From Streptomyces orinoci (GTDB lineage: Bacteria > Actinomycetota > Actinomycetes > Streptomycetales > Streptomycetaceae): a stretch of DNA of 64,000 nucleotides. Location: contig NZ_PHNC01000031.1 in NCBI RefSeq assembly GCF_003121295.1, positions 1,428,439 through 1,492,438 of the forward strand, in the 5' to 3' direction. Of this stretch, positions 8,610 to 17,236 are shown in pieces; within the stretch, counting starts at the first letter, position 1, and each line of letters begins with the position of its first letter. Position numbers and translations under genes: made by a program. Under the pieces are notes generated by a model that was given only the letters and a program-made list of their open reading frames with translations, did no database searches and was not told where the DNA came from.

Positions 8610-9142
8610 GCGGCCACATTGGCTCGGGTGGCGCAGCGGTCGGAGCAGTAGCGCCGGGAGCGGTTGGTGGAGGTGTCCAGATAGGCGTTGCGGCAGGGCG
8701 CGGCCTGGCAGATGCCCAGCCGGTCCACGCCCAGTTCGGTGAGGTGGACCGCCAGGCCCATGGCCGCGGTCGCGGTGTAGCCGGCGGCGGCGTTGCTGGC
8801 GTGGTCGGCGATATGCATATGCCACAGCGGACGGCCGTCGGCGTCCCGCTGCTCATGGCCGGAGATCTGGGGGCTGACCGGGAACTCCATCAGCAGGGCA
8901 TTGAGCAGGTCCACGGCCCGTACCTCGTCGCCCTCGTCCGCGGCCTCGAAGACCGCGCGCAGCCGGGTGCGTACGCTGCGCATCCGGGTCACATCGCTGT
9001 CGGTGAGCCGGCGGGCCATCTGGGAGTTGGCGCCGAACAGGGCCCGGGCTGCCTCGATGGAGGTGAGGGTGTCGGTGCCGCGCGCCGGCTCTTCGGTGTT
9101 GACCAGCCGGACGGCGAAGTCCGAATAGAGGGCCAGTTCCAC
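8567..9142 (-). CDS. CGNR zinc-finger (ABATE domain) putative transcriptional regulator
   Basis: A 191-aa protein with an N-terminal ABATE-type domain (residues ~1-140; DFAVRLVNTEEP is the typical beginning) and a C-terminal zinc finger, C145-x4-C150-x15-C166-x3-C170, followed by an Arg-rich helix. In most relatives the last motif reads CGNR; here it is CATR, but all four cysteines are kept. CGNR proteins are thought to be DNA-binding one-component regulators with an unknown stress ligand. A perfect palindrome 28 bp upstream of its start suggests autoregulation. It converges on and overlaps sodX. Confidence 0.88.
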   Translation of the reverse strand: MELALYSDFAVRLVNTEEPARGTDTLTSIEAARALFGANSQMARRLTDSDVTRMRSVRTRLRAVFEAADEGDEVRAVDLLNALLMEFPVSPQISGHEQRDADGRPLWHMHIADHASNAAAGYTATAAMGLAVHLTELGVDRLGICQAAPCRNAYLDTSTNRSRRYCSDRCATRANVAAYRARKRRESERPG

Positions 9143-9169
9143 GGGAATCCTTCTGCGGCTGGGCCGGGT

Positions 9170-9190
9170 TGGTAACGGATGTCGTTACCA
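9170..9190. promoter_or_regulatory. Palindromic operator upstream of the CGNR gene
   Basis: TGGTAACG-N5-CGTTACCA is a perfect 8-bp inverted repeat with a 5-bp spacer, AT-richer than its surroundings, 28 bp before the CGNR start. Size and spacing suit a dimeric regulator. Nothing else near it is a better target than the CGNR promoter, so self-binding is the simplest inference. Confidence 0.65.
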
Positions 9191-9253
9191 CGAGGGTATT
9201 ACACGTGGGGGGTTGGCGGGGGGTTCGGGTTGTGAATCCGGGTGGTGAAAGGG

Positions 9254-9286
9254 CGCCCGGCGGGGCCATGCGGCCGCCGCCGGGCG
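9254..9286 (-). terminator. Hairpin downstream of the amino acid ABC operon
   Basis: A 10-bp GC-only inverted repeat (arms 9254-9263 and 9277-9286) lies 40 bp beyond the stop of the ATPase gene, in the direction of transcription. There is no U-run, so it may act as an mRNA-stabilising or Rho-assisted terminator. Confidence 0.5.
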
Positions 9287-9293
9287 TTCGTAC

Positions 9294-9332
9294 CTCAGAG
9301 TCTCTCAGAGCGCTCTCAGAGCATCCTCAGAG
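9294..9332. repeat. Four spaced CTCAGAG heptamers
   Basis: CTCAGAG occurs at 9294, 9304, 9315 and 9326, that is at 10-11 bp steps, running into the last codon and stop of the ABC ATPase gene. The last copy contains the stop codon. It could be slippage-derived sequence or a protein-binding array. Confidence 0.6.
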
Positions 9333-10088
9333 CACCTTGGAAAGGAAGGACCTGGTCCGCTCGTGCTGGGGATTGGTCAGCACCTCCCGGGGGTGTCCGG
9401 ACTCCACCACCACGCCGTTGTCCATAAAGACGATGGAGTCGCCCACCTCGCGGGCGAAGCCCATCTCATGGGTGACCACGACCATGGTCATGCCGTCCTC
9501 CGCGAGGCCGCGCATCACATCCAGGACATCGCCGACCAGCTCCGGGTCCAGGGCGGAGGTGGGCTCGTCGAAGAGCATCAGCTTGGGCTCCATGGCCAGG
9601 GCGCGGGCGATGGCCACCCGCTGCTGCTGACCGCCGGAGAGCTGGGAGGGGTAGTTGCCCGCCTTGTCGGCCAGGCCCACCCGGTCCAGCAGCTTCAGCG
9701 CCCGCTCCCGGGCCACCGCCTTGGTCTCCCGCTTGACCTGGACCGGCGCCTCCATGACGTTCTCCACCGCCGTCATATGCGGGAAGAGGTTGAAGCGCTG
9801 GAAGACCATCCCGATGTCCCGCCGCTTGGCGGCGACTTCGCGGTCCTTGAGCTCATAGAGCTTGTTGCCCGACTGGCGGTAGCCGACCAGGTCGCCGTCC
9901 ACATACAGCCGCCCGGCGTTGATCTTCTCCAGGTGGTTGATACAGCGCAGGAAGGTGGACTTGCCGGAGCCGGACGGGCCGATCAGGCAGAACACCTCGC
10001 GGGGGGCGACCTCCAGGTCGATGCCCTTGAGTACCTGGGTGGCGCCGAAGGACTTGTGTACGCCCTCGGCCTTGACCATCGCTGTCAT
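9327..10088 (-). CDS. Polar amino acid ABC transporter, ATP-binding protein (GlnQ/GluA type)
   Basis: Cytoplasmic ATPase that powers amino acid uptake. The 253-aa protein has Walker A GPSGSGKST (residues ~37-45), the signature LSGGQQQR, Walker B LMLFDEPTSALD and the switch His in VVVTHEMGF, with the length and order of the GlnQ family. Its ATG overlaps the permease stop (ATGA), so translation is coupled. It is the last gene of the operon substrate-binding protein, permease, ATPase. Glutamate/glutamine or another polar amino acid is the likely substrate by family; the sequence alone does not decide. Confidence 0.95.
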   Translation of the reverse strand: MTAMVKAEGVHKSFGATQVLKGIDLEVAPREVFCLIGPSGSGKSTFLRCINHLEKINAGRLYVDGDLVGYRQSGNKLYELKDREVAAKRRDIGMVFQRFNLFPHMTAVENVMEAPVQVKRETKAVARERALKLLDRVGLADKAGNYPSQLSGGQQQRVAIARALAMEPKLMLFDEPTSALDPELVGDVLDVMRGLAEDGMTMVVVTHEMGFAREVGDSIVFMDNGVVVESGHPREVLTNPQHERTRSFLSKVL

Positions 10089-11545
10089 CGGGCCTCCTGG
10101 GGGCGTCGCAGGGTGAGCATGTTCGCCTTGATCTTCTGCCAGGGCGTGGGCGGCAGTTGGCGCAGCGAGCCGCGAGCGAACCGCCGTTCCAGGTAGTACT
10201 GGCCGACGCTGAGCACGCTGGTGAGCACCAGGTACCAGGCGGCGGCGACCAGGAGCATCTCCACCGTCGCGCCGGATGTCTGACCGATGTTGGTGGCCGC
10301 CTGCAGCAGGTCGTAGTACTGAACGGCGATCACCAGCGAGGTGGTCTTGAGCATATTGATGAACTCATTGCCGGTGGGCGGCACGATCACCCGCATCGCC
10401 TGCGGCAGCACCACCCGGCGCAGGGTCTTGGCGTGGCTCATGCCCAGCGCGTGCGCGGCCTCGGTCTGGCCCTCGTCCACCGCCTGGATGCCGGCCCGGC
10501 AGATCTCGGCCATATACGCGGCCTCGTTCAGGCCGAGCCCCAGCAGGGCGGCCAGGAACGGGGTCATAAACGAGGACCAGTAATCCTTGTAGAACGGCAT
10601 CAAGTTGATGTACTTGAAGACCAGGCCCAGGTCGAACCACATCAGCAGCTGCACATACACCGGGGTGCCACGGAAGAACCAGATATAGGCCCAGGCGATG
10701 GAGGATGTGACCGGGTTCTTGGACAGACGCATCACGGCCAGGATGATGCCGAGGACGACACCCAGAACCATGGACAGAATGGTGATGGTGATGGTGTTGC
10801 GGACGCCCTTGAGAACGTTGGCGTCAAAGAAGTAGTCCGGAACAGCGTTCCAGTTGATGTTGCCCTGTGCGAAAGCGTTGATCAGTGCGCCCAGTACGGC
10901 GAGGGCGATGGCCGCGACGATCCAACGGCCGTAGTGCCGTACGGGGATGGCCCTCAGTGTCTGGGGGGCGGGGGCCTTGTCGTGGGGGGCGGCGTCGGAC
11001 GGTTCACCGTCCGGCTCGGCCTTGTCCTTGCCGGAACCGGCCTTGTCGGCAACGGAGTCGGCCTTGTCCTTGCCGGGATTGGCCTTGTCTGACCCGGTTT
11101 TCGCCTCACCGGGCTCGCTGCCGGGCTGGTCGTCGGCCTCGGCCTCGGCTTCGGCCTTGGCCTTATCGGAACCGTCCGAGGATTCCTTCTCGGCGCCGTC
11201 CGAGGGCTCCTTGTCGGTGCGCTCCGAGGCGTCCTCGTCCTTACCGGCGGAGGCGGCCTCGTCCGCATCCGCTGAGGCGGTTCCCTCCGTACCGGCCGGG
11301 GCGGCCTCGTCCGTACGGTCCGCGACGGCCTCGTCCCCATCCGCGGAGGCGGTTTTCGCGATGGCCGCCGAGGCGGGCAAGTCGGTACGTACCGACGCGG
11401 CCTTGTCCGCGTCCTCACCGGCGGCGGGCTTTGCGGCGGGCTTCCCGTCCGGCTTTGCCTCCGGCTTGTCGGCCGTGGCCTTGTCCGGGAGCGGTGTGCT
11501 CTCCGGTTCCTTTTCCTTGGAACTGCTGTCCTTCTCTATGGACAC
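10085..11545 (-). CDS. Amino acid ABC transporter permease with long disordered N-terminal extension
   Basis: A 486-aa membrane protein. Residues ~205-475 are a HisM/GlnP-type permease with about five or six helices and the EAA loop (EAAHALGMSHAKTLRRVVLP) that docks on the ATPase. Residues 1-200 are extremely rich in Lys, Asp, Glu, Ala and Ser with no hydrophobic core, and must be disordered and cytoplasmic. The usual family length is ~220-300 aa, so nearly half of this protein is extra. The start ATG at 11545 gives the full extension; coding bias is continuous through it, so it appears translated. It lies 43 bp after the lipoprotein gene and overlaps the ATPase gene by 4 bp. Confidence 0.92.
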   Translation of the reverse strand: MSIEKDSSSKEKEPESTPLPDKATADKPEAKPDGKPAAKPAAGEDADKAASVRTDLPASAAIAKTASADGDEAVADRTDEAAPAGTEGTASADADEAASAGKDEDASERTDKEPSDGAEKESSDGSDKAKAEAEAEADDQPGSEPGEAKTGSDKANPGKDKADSVADKAGSGKDKAEPDGEPSDAAPHDKAPAPQTLRAIPVRHYGRWIVAAIALAVLGALINAFAQGNINWNAVPDYFFDANVLKGVRNTITITILSMVLGVVLGIILAVMRLSKNPVTSSIAWAYIWFFRGTPVYVQLLMWFDLGLVFKYINLMPFYKDYWSSFMTPFLAALLGLGLNEAAYMAEICRAGIQAVDEGQTEAAHALGMSHAKTLRRVVLPQAMRVIVPPTGNEFINMLKTTSLVIAVQYYDLLQAATNIGQTSGATVEMLLVAAAWYLVLTSVLSVGQYYLERRFARGSLRQLPPTPWQKIKANMLTLRRPQEAR

Positions 11546-11588
11546 AACTGTGGCCTTTCAGCGAGCTGTTGAGCGCGGAATATTGCCG

Positions 11589-12545
11589 TCAGGAACCACC
11601 GTTGATCTTTGATTCGGTGATCGCGCCCGCCTTGACGCCCCACTTGTCAAGGATCTGCTCGTACTTGTGGCTGGCGATGATGCGGTCCATCGCGGCCTTG
11701 ATCGCATCCCGCAGCTGGCTCTGGTTCTTGGGCACCGCCATGCCGTACGGCGCGGCCTCCACCTGGTCGCCGACCAGCTCGAAGTCATTTCCGCCGCCGG
11801 AGGTCTTCACCGCGTACGCGGCCACCGGGAAGTCGCTGAGGCCCACATCCGCGCCGCCGCTGCGCAGCCGGGTCTGGGCCAGGACGTCGGTGTCGAAGGC
11901 CTCGATGTCCAGCTTCTTGTCACCGCACTTGTCGGCCTGCTTCTTGGCCATGTCCTCGGAGGTCGTGCCGCGTTGGACCACGATCTTCTTGCCGCACAGG
12001 TCGTCCAGCGACTTGATGCCCTGGGTCTTGCCCTTGGGCACGTACATCGAGACACCGGCCTGGAAGTAGTCCACGAAATCGACGCCATCGCCGACCTTGG
12101 TCTTCTTCTCCGGGTCCACGCCGTTCTGGCGGTCCTTGGTGTCGGTCATCGCCGACATGGCGATGTCATAGCGGTTGGAGCGCAGACCGGCCATCAGCGC
12201 GTCGAACTTGGAGTTGTTGAACTGGAACTTCACGCCCAGTTCCTGGCCCAGCGCATCGGCGATGTCCGGGTCCATGCCCACGGTCTTGCCGTCCTTGATG
12301 AACTCCACCGGCGGATAGGCGATATCCGAACCGACCTTGATGACCTTGGAGTCCTTGATCGACTGCGGCAGCTTGTCGAAGAGCGGGGCGGAACTGCCGG
12401 TCGCCGAGGAGTCGCCGTTGTCCGAGTGCTTCTTGGTCTGGTCGCCACAGCCGGTCAGCAGCAGGGCGCCGGCGACCGCGATCGCGCCGACGGCGGCCAA
12501 ACGACTCCTGGCGGCAGCCGGGCGGGGGGTGGTGCTTGCGGTCAT
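11589..12545 (-). CDS. Amino acid ABC transporter substrate-binding lipoprotein
   Basis: Extracytoplasmic solute-binding protein (SBP_bac_3 family, 318 aa) that delivers a polar amino acid to the adjacent permease. It has an n/h-region signal peptide, lipobox LLLTGC with lipidated C33, an unordered GDSSATGSS spacer and a bilobal binding domain beginning KVIKVGSDIAYPPVEF. The ATG at 12545 has GGAGG upstream; longer in-frame readings run into non-coding sequence. It is the first gene of a three-gene operon, and a 588-bp non-coding region separates it from the divergent malic enzyme gene. Confidence 0.95.
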   Translation of the reverse strand: MTASTTPRPAAARSRLAAVGAIAVAGALLLTGCGDQTKKHSDNGDSSATGSSAPLFDKLPQSIKDSKVIKVGSDIAYPPVEFIKDGKTVGMDPDIADALGQELGVKFQFNNSKFDALMAGLRSNRYDIAMSAMTDTKDRQNGVDPEKKTKVGDGVDFVDYFQAGVSMYVPKGKTQGIKSLDDLCGKKIVVQRGTTSEDMAKKQADKCGDKKLDIEAFDTDVLAQTRLRSGGADVGLSDFPVAAYAVKTSGGGNDFELVGDQVEAAPYGMAVPKNQSQLRDAIKAAMDRIIASHKYEQILDKWGVKAGAITESKINGGS

Positions 12546-13133
12546 TGCTGGGTCCTCCTGCGGGTGAGGGGATAGCCGAACGTATGGACTCTGCAGGGCA
12601 CGCGCGATTTGCCTGCCCGGGCCCCGCGCATGCTTCGTTGGTGCGCCGCGACCTCGGGTGATTCGGCATCTTGCCACCTGAACCGCACCATTCGGGGGGC
12701 CCGCAATGTCAAAATCGGATAACAAGGCGTGCCCCGTTCGGCACCGGCTGCTGTGCTCGGCTGCCCGGGGCCGACCGCTTGCGTTCGTTTGGCGACGAGA
12801 GACATCTCACGCACCAGACGTCCCATTTCCCGGACTTAGCAGACCAGTTGACAGGTTTCTGACCGTCTCCGGTGGCCGCCCTGACGGGACGGGCCGGATC
12901 TCGCTCGTGAGCCGGGCGCTCTTCCGGTAGAAAGACCAGTTACACCCCGCACCCGGGGCCCAGGACGCGCAGGTGCGAGCACGTCCGCTGTCCTTGCTGC
13001 CCGTTGACTGTCCTTGCTGCCGTTGACGCGCAGATGGCCCGCGCACCGCCGGGCCGAGGACATGTGCCCGACCCTCCCCGCATACCAGGGGCGGTTACCC
13101 TCGATAAGCAATCACGACAAAGGGGTCAAGATA
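12546..13133. other. Long divergent intergenic region without a convincing gene
   Basis: This 588-bp region separates the amino acid ABC operon from the malic enzyme gene and must hold both promoters. Open frames in it have mixed third-position composition, unlike the neighbouring genes. The only structure I see is the tandem duplication at 12988-13026. No clear palindromic operator or riboswitch was recognised. Confidence 0.6.
12988..13026. repeat. Tandem duplication of a ~20-bp unit
   Basis: CTGTCCTTGCTGCC(C)GTTGA occurs twice in direct succession (12988-13007 and 13008-13026), differing by one C. It lies ~110 bp upstream of the malic enzyme start, so it may have duplicated a promoter element. 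Confidence 0.65.
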
Positions 13134-14348
13134 GTGGCAGCGGAGATCGTCAACCCTCGCAGCGAGAGCGATGCGGGCCGGCCGGGGCCGAGTGAGCCCT
13201 TCGATCCGGCCTTCGCGCTGCACCGGGGCGGCAAGATGGCCGTGACGGCGACCGTCCCGGTGCGCGACCGGGACGATCTGTCCCTCGCCTATACGCCGGG
13301 TGTCGCCAAGGTGTGCAGCGCCATCGCCGAGCAGCCCGAGCTGGTGCATGAGTACACCTGGAAGTCCCAGGTGGTCGCGGTGGTGACGGACGGCAGCGCG
13401 GTGCTGGGCCTGGGAGACATCGGGCCGGAGGCATCCCTGCCGGTGATGGAGGGCAAGGCCATTCTGTTCAAGCAGTTCGGCGGGGTGGACGCGGTGCCCC
13501 TCGCGCTGGACTGCCGGGGCGTGGACGAGATCGTGGAGACGGTGGCCCGGCTGGCCCCGTCCTTCGGCGGCGTCAACCTGGAGGACATCTCCGCCCCGCG
13601 CTGCTTCGAGATCGAGCGCAAGCTCCAGGAGCGGGTGGACATCCCGGTCTTCCATGACGACCAGCACGGCACCGCCGTGGTCACCCTGGCCGCCCTGCGC
13701 AACGCCGCCAGGCTGACCGGCCGCACGCTGGGCGAGCTGCGCGCGGTGATCTCCGGCGCGGGTGCCGCCGGGGTGGCCATCGCCCGGATTCTGGTGGAGG
13801 CGGGCATCGGCGATGTGGCCGTGTGCGACCGCAAGGGCGTGGTCTCCGCCGACCGTGAGGACCTCACCGAGGTCAAGCGGGAGCTGGCCGGTTTCACCAA
13901 CAAGGCGGGCAAATCAGGCACGCTGGAGTCCGCGCTGGACGGTGCGGACGTCTTTATCGGCGTCTCCGGCGGCACCGTGCGTGAGGAGGCGGTGGCCACC
14001 ATGGCCAAGAACGCGCTGATCTTCGCCATGGCCAACCCCAACCCGGAGATCCACCCGGACGTCGCCCACAAGTACGCGGCCGTGGTCGCCACCGGGCGCA
14101 GCGACTTCCCCAACCAGATCAACAATGTGCTGGCCTTCCCGGGCATCTTCGCCGGTGCGCTCCAGGTGCGGGCCTCGCGGATCACCGAGGGGATGAAGCT
14201 GGCCGCCGCGGAGGCGCTGGCGGCGGTGGTGGCGGACGAGCTGAGCGCGGACTGTGTGATTCCGTCGCCCTTCGACGAGCGGGTCGCTCCCGCGGTGACG
14301 GCCGCGGTGGCGGCGGCGGCGCGGGCGGACGGGGTGGCGCGGCGCTGA
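13134..14348 (+). CDS. NAD(P)-dependent malic enzyme (malate oxidoreductase, decarboxylating)
   Basis: Cytosolic enzyme converting malate to pyruvate and CO2 with reduction of NAD(P). The 404-aa product has the short bacterial malic enzyme form: the YTPGVAKVC substrate motif (residues ~53-61), VTDGSAVLGLGDIGP, the FHDDQHGTA metal-binding motif, the nucleotide fold GAGAAGVAIARIL, and FPNQINNVLAFPG. The GTG at 13134 sits 8 nt after AAAGGGG; longer readings enter non-coding DNA. The dinucleotide preference (NAD or NADP) cannot be read safely from sequence. Confidence 0.95.
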   Translation: MAAEIVNPRSESDAGRPGPSEPFDPAFALHRGGKMAVTATVPVRDRDDLSLAYTPGVAKVCSAIAEQPELVHEYTWKSQVVAVVTDGSAVLGLGDIGPEASLPVMEGKAILFKQFGGVDAVPLALDCRGVDEIVETVARLAPSFGGVNLEDISAPRCFEIERKLQERVDIPVFHDDQHGTAVVTLAALRNAARLTGRTLGELRAVISGAGAAGVAIARILVEAGIGDVAVCDRKGVVSADREDLTEVKRELAGFTNKAGKSGTLESALDGADVFIGVSGGTVREEAVATMAKNALIFAMANPNPEIHPDVAHKYAAVVATGRSDFPNQINNVLAFPGIFAGALQVRASRITEGMKLAAAEALAAVVADELSADCVIPSPFDERVAPAVTAAVAAAARADGVARR

Positions 14349-14356
14349 GCGTCCTT

Positions 14357-14430
14357 CATTGCCGGGTGCGCCTGCAAGGGGCGCGGGGAACTGCGCGATC
14401 AGCCCAGAGCGACCCGCACCCGGCAACGAA
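14357..14430 (+). repeat. Dispersed 3'-flank repeat (family R1), single copy with long terminal inverted arms
   Basis: Starts 9 bp after the malic enzyme stop. Contains the exact 20-bp core GGGGCGCGGGGAACTGCGCG at 14378-14397, bounded by a perfect 12-bp inverted repeat (14359-14370, 14415-14426). The whole copy can therefore fold into one long stem-loop. Confidence 0.8.
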
Positions 14431-14549
14431 ACCCCCGGGCCCTCTGGGGCCCCGCGGGCGCAACGTACCGGCGGGGCGACCGCCAATACGGCGCGTGTCA
14501 CACCCCCATCCCGTTCCGCCGAGCGCAGCGACCGGGCTAGGTTCGGATC

Positions 14550-15512
14550 ATGTTCGCTGCCTACGCCTCCCGTATCGACCGTGATCAGCCGCTGAACGGA
14601 CTTGAGTTGGGGGAGCGCCCCGAACCCGAGGCGCGGCCCGGCTGGACGATCATCAATGTCAAGGCCGCCTCGCTCAACCACCACGACCTGTGGTCACTGC
14701 GCGGGGTGGGCCTGGACGAGAAGCTGCTGCCGATGATCCTCGGCTGCGATGCGGCCGGGACCGACGCGGACGGCAACGAGGTGGTGATCCACTCCGTCAT
14801 CGGCCAGAGCGGCCATGGGGTGGGCCCGGACGAGCCGCGCTCCATTCTCACCGAGCGCTACCAGGGCACCTTCGCCGAGCGGGTCGCCGTGCCCGCCTGG
14901 AACGTCCTGCCCAAGCCCAAGGAACTCTCCTTCGCCGAGGCCGCCTGTCTGCCCACCGCCTGGCTGACCGCGTACCGGATGCTGTTCACCAACGCGGGCG
15001 TCCGCCCCGGGCAGTCGGTGCTGGTGCAGGGCGCCGGCGGCGGGGTGGCCACGGCCGCGATCGTGCTGGGAGCGGCGGCCGGGCTGCGGGTCTTCGCCAC
15101 CAGCCGGGACGAGAACAAGCGGGCCCGCGCGGTGGAACTGGGCGCCGAGGCCGCGTTCGAGGCGGGCGCGCGGCTGCCGCACCGGGTGGACGCGGTGATC
15201 GAGACGGTCGGCGCCGCCACCTGGTCGCACTCGGTCAAGTCGCTCAAGCCGGGCGGCACTTTGGTGATCTCCGGGGCCACCAGTGGCCCCAACCCGCCCG
15301 CCGCCGAGCTCACCCGGATCTTCTTCCTGGAGCTCAAGGTGGTCGGCTCCACCATGGGTACCAAGGAGGAGCTGGCCGATCTGCTGAGCTTCTGCGCGGC
15401 GACCGGGGTACGGCCGGTCATCGACTCCACGCTGCCGCTGGACCGGGCGCGCGAGGGCTTCGAAAAGATGGCCGGTGGTGAGCTGTTCGGGAAAATCGTG
15501 CTCACGGTATGA
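14550..15512 (+). CDS. Zinc-binding-type alcohol dehydrogenase / quinone oxidoreductase (MDR superfamily)
   Basis: A 320-aa medium-chain dehydrogenase/reductase. The N-terminal GroES-like domain contains the conserved SLNHHDLWSLRG element and GCDAAGT. The C-terminal Rossmann domain has VQGAGGGVATAAIVLGAAAG and ends with the usual DRAREGFEKMAGGELFGKIVL. The structural zinc cysteines are missing, which fits the zinc-free quinone oxidoreductase branch, though HHD remains at the active-site position. The ATG at 14550 has only a weak upstream site. The substrate is unknown. The downstream GH5 gene starts 8 bp after its stop, so the two may be cotranscribed. Confidence 0.9.
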   Translation: MFAAYASRIDRDQPLNGLELGERPEPEARPGWTIINVKAASLNHHDLWSLRGVGLDEKLLPMILGCDAAGTDADGNEVVIHSVIGQSGHGVGPDEPRSILTERYQGTFAERVAVPAWNVLPKPKELSFAEAACLPTAWLTAYRMLFTNAGVRPGQSVLVQGAGGGVATAAIVLGAAAGLRVFATSRDENKRARAVELGAEAAFEAGARLPHRVDAVIETVGAATWSHSVKSLKPGGTLVISGATSGPNPPAAELTRIFFLELKVVGSTMGTKEELADLLSFCAATGVRPVIDSTLPLDRAREGFEKMAGGELFGKIVLTV

Positions 15513-15519
15513 ACGGCGG

Positions 15520-16980
15520 ATGCGGACGAGACGTCTGATCGCATCAGTGCCGGCGGTGGGGGTGGCGGTGGTGTCCTGCCTGCTGCCGTCCTCCGCGTTG
15601 GCGGCGGGGAACGCTGATCATTCGGGGCATGCGGGCCTCGCCGGCCACGCGGCCCCCTCGGGTATCCCGCCTCTTACCGATGAGCGGGGACGGGCTCTGA
15701 CCCTCCACGGCTGGAACCTGGCCGACAAGGACCACCGTGGAGCGTCGGCCCTCTCCGGCATTACCGAGCGCCATCTGCGCGATATGGCCGCGCATGGCTT
15801 CAACTTCGCCCGGCTGGCCGTCTTCTGGGACGATCTGGAGCCGCGGCGGGGGCAGTTCAGTGAGCGCTATCTGCGCAAGATCGAGCGCATTCTGGGGTGG
15901 GCCGCGCACTACCACGTCAAGGTGGTGCTCGATGCCCACCAGGACGTCTACGGGCCCAAGTTCGGCGGTCACCGGGGTATTCCGGAGTGGGCCACCCGCG
16001 ATGACGGGTTGCCCTATGCGCCCCATCCCGGGGACTGGTTCTCCGAGTACTACGAGCCCGCCGTGCAGGCCGCCTTCCAACACCTCTATGAGGACGCGGA
16101 CTTGCGGGCCGCGCAGGCGCGGATGTGGGGCGTACTGGCGAAGCGCTTCAGGGACCAGCCGGCGCTGCTGGGCTACGACCTGATCAACGAGCCCATGGGC
16201 AAGCAGCGTCCGGGAGAGGATCTGCCGGGCGCGGCCCGCCGGGTGGAGAGTACGCAGATCACGCCCATGTACGGGCGCCTCGCGGCGGCCATCCGTGCGG
16301 TGGACCGCCGCCACTGGCTCTTTGTGGAGCCCACTCCGGTGGTGGGGGAAGGGGTGCCCACTTCGCTGGGCAGGGTGCCCGACCCCAAGGTGGTGTACGC
16401 CCCGCACTTCTACAACTCCGCGATGGAGCTGGGGAAGGACTATGACCCGGGGGCGGGGTGGATCGAGGCGTATGAGGCCGCTGTGGTCCGTTACCCCCGT
16501 GAGCAGCGGGTACCGGTGGTGGTGGGGGAGTGGGGGCCGCCGGACAGTTCGCTGCCGCAGATGCGGCGCTACTACCTGGACGCCCTTGCGTCGCTGGCCC
16601 GCTACTCCAGCGGCTGGGCGGGCTGGACCTGGTGTTACGGGGGTGCGTATTGCGCCCTGGATGCGGGGGGTCGCTTCCAGCGCAACAAGGAGCTTATGGC
16701 CGCGCCGTATGCGGAGGTGGTGGCGGGGCTGGTGCGGGACCAGTCCTATGACCCGCGCGCTCGGCGCTACGGGCTGCGGTACGAACCCCGGGGCGGGGTC
16801 AGTGAGTTGTCCTTGCCCGGACCCGGGTGGCGGGTGTCGGTCACCGGGCCGGTGAGGGTTGAGGTGCGAGGGCGGCGGGTTCTGCTGCGGTCGGTGGGTT
16901 CGCGTGGTCCGGTGACGGTGACGGTTGAACCGGGCCGGGAAACCGCACCCGTTGGGCGCTCTGGGGGTGCGGGTTCCTGA
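15520..16980 (+). CDS. Secreted GH5-family glycosidase, endoglycosylceramidase-like
   Basis: An extracellular glycoside hydrolase of 486 aa. It has a signal peptide (residues ~1-28, ending ALA), then a (beta/alpha)8 barrel beginning LTLHGWNLADKD. The acid/base Glu is E224 in DLINEP and the nucleophile is E337 in VVVGEWG. KVVLDAHQDVYGPKFG and HFYNSAM are typical of endoglycosylceramidase-like GH5 enzymes that cut the glycan from glycosphingolipids. A C-terminal ~85-residue beta domain follows. Cellulase activity is the main alternative. The ATG at 15520 lies just after the preceding gene. Confidence 0.88.
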   Translation: MRTRRLIASVPAVGVAVVSCLLPSSALAAGNADHSGHAGLAGHAAPSGIPPLTDERGRALTLHGWNLADKDHRGASALSGITERHLRDMAAHGFNFARLAVFWDDLEPRRGQFSERYLRKIERILGWAAHYHVKVVLDAHQDVYGPKFGGHRGIPEWATRDDGLPYAPHPGDWFSEYYEPAVQAAFQHLYEDADLRAAQARMWGVLAKRFRDQPALLGYDLINEPMGKQRPGEDLPGAARRVESTQITPMYGRLAAAIRAVDRRHWLFVEPTPVVGEGVPTSLGRVPDPKVVYAPHFYNSAMELGKDYDPGAGWIEAYEAAVVRYPREQRVPVVVGEWGPPDSSLPQMRRYYLDALASLARYSSGWAGWTWCYGGAYCALDAGGRFQRNKELMAAPYAEVVAGLVRDQSYDPRARRYGLRYEPRGGVSELSLPGPGWRVSVTGPVRVEVRGRRVLLRSVGSRGPVTVTVEPGRETAPVGRSGGAGS

Positions 16981-16994
16981 CCCGGTTCGGGTGG

Positions 16995-17236
16995 GCACAA
17001 CCGCCACGGGGCCGCACCCGGTGACGATTCGGCGTCTGCCGATGGCCGTTGCCGTTCGGCCGCGGGCCGTGGGTGGCTGGTCGCGCAGTTCCCCGCGCCC
17101 CTGGAGGGGCGCACCCGGCGACGGGGCGGCGTCTGCCGATGGCCGTTGCTGGTCGGCTGCGGGCCGCGGGTGGCTGATCGCGCAGTTCCCCGCGCCCCTG
17201 ACGGGGCGCACGCTCCGCGCCCCTGGAGGGGCGCCC
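16995..17236 (-). repeat. Two tandem R1 repeats between convergent genes
   Basis: Two R1 units in reverse orientation, with exact cores at 17082-17101 and 17179-17198 (97-bp period) and the accompanying GTCTGCCGATGGCCGTTG block. They fill the gap between the GH5 gene stop and the PadR gene stop. The last unit ends in a GCGCCCCT/AGGGGCGC hairpin beside the PadR stop. Confidence 0.8.

Noticed and set aside
12706..12930. Small plus-strand frame with GGGGGG before an ATG in the intergenic region
   Set aside because: Third codon positions lack the strong G/C bias of real genes here and the peptide has no recognisable feature.
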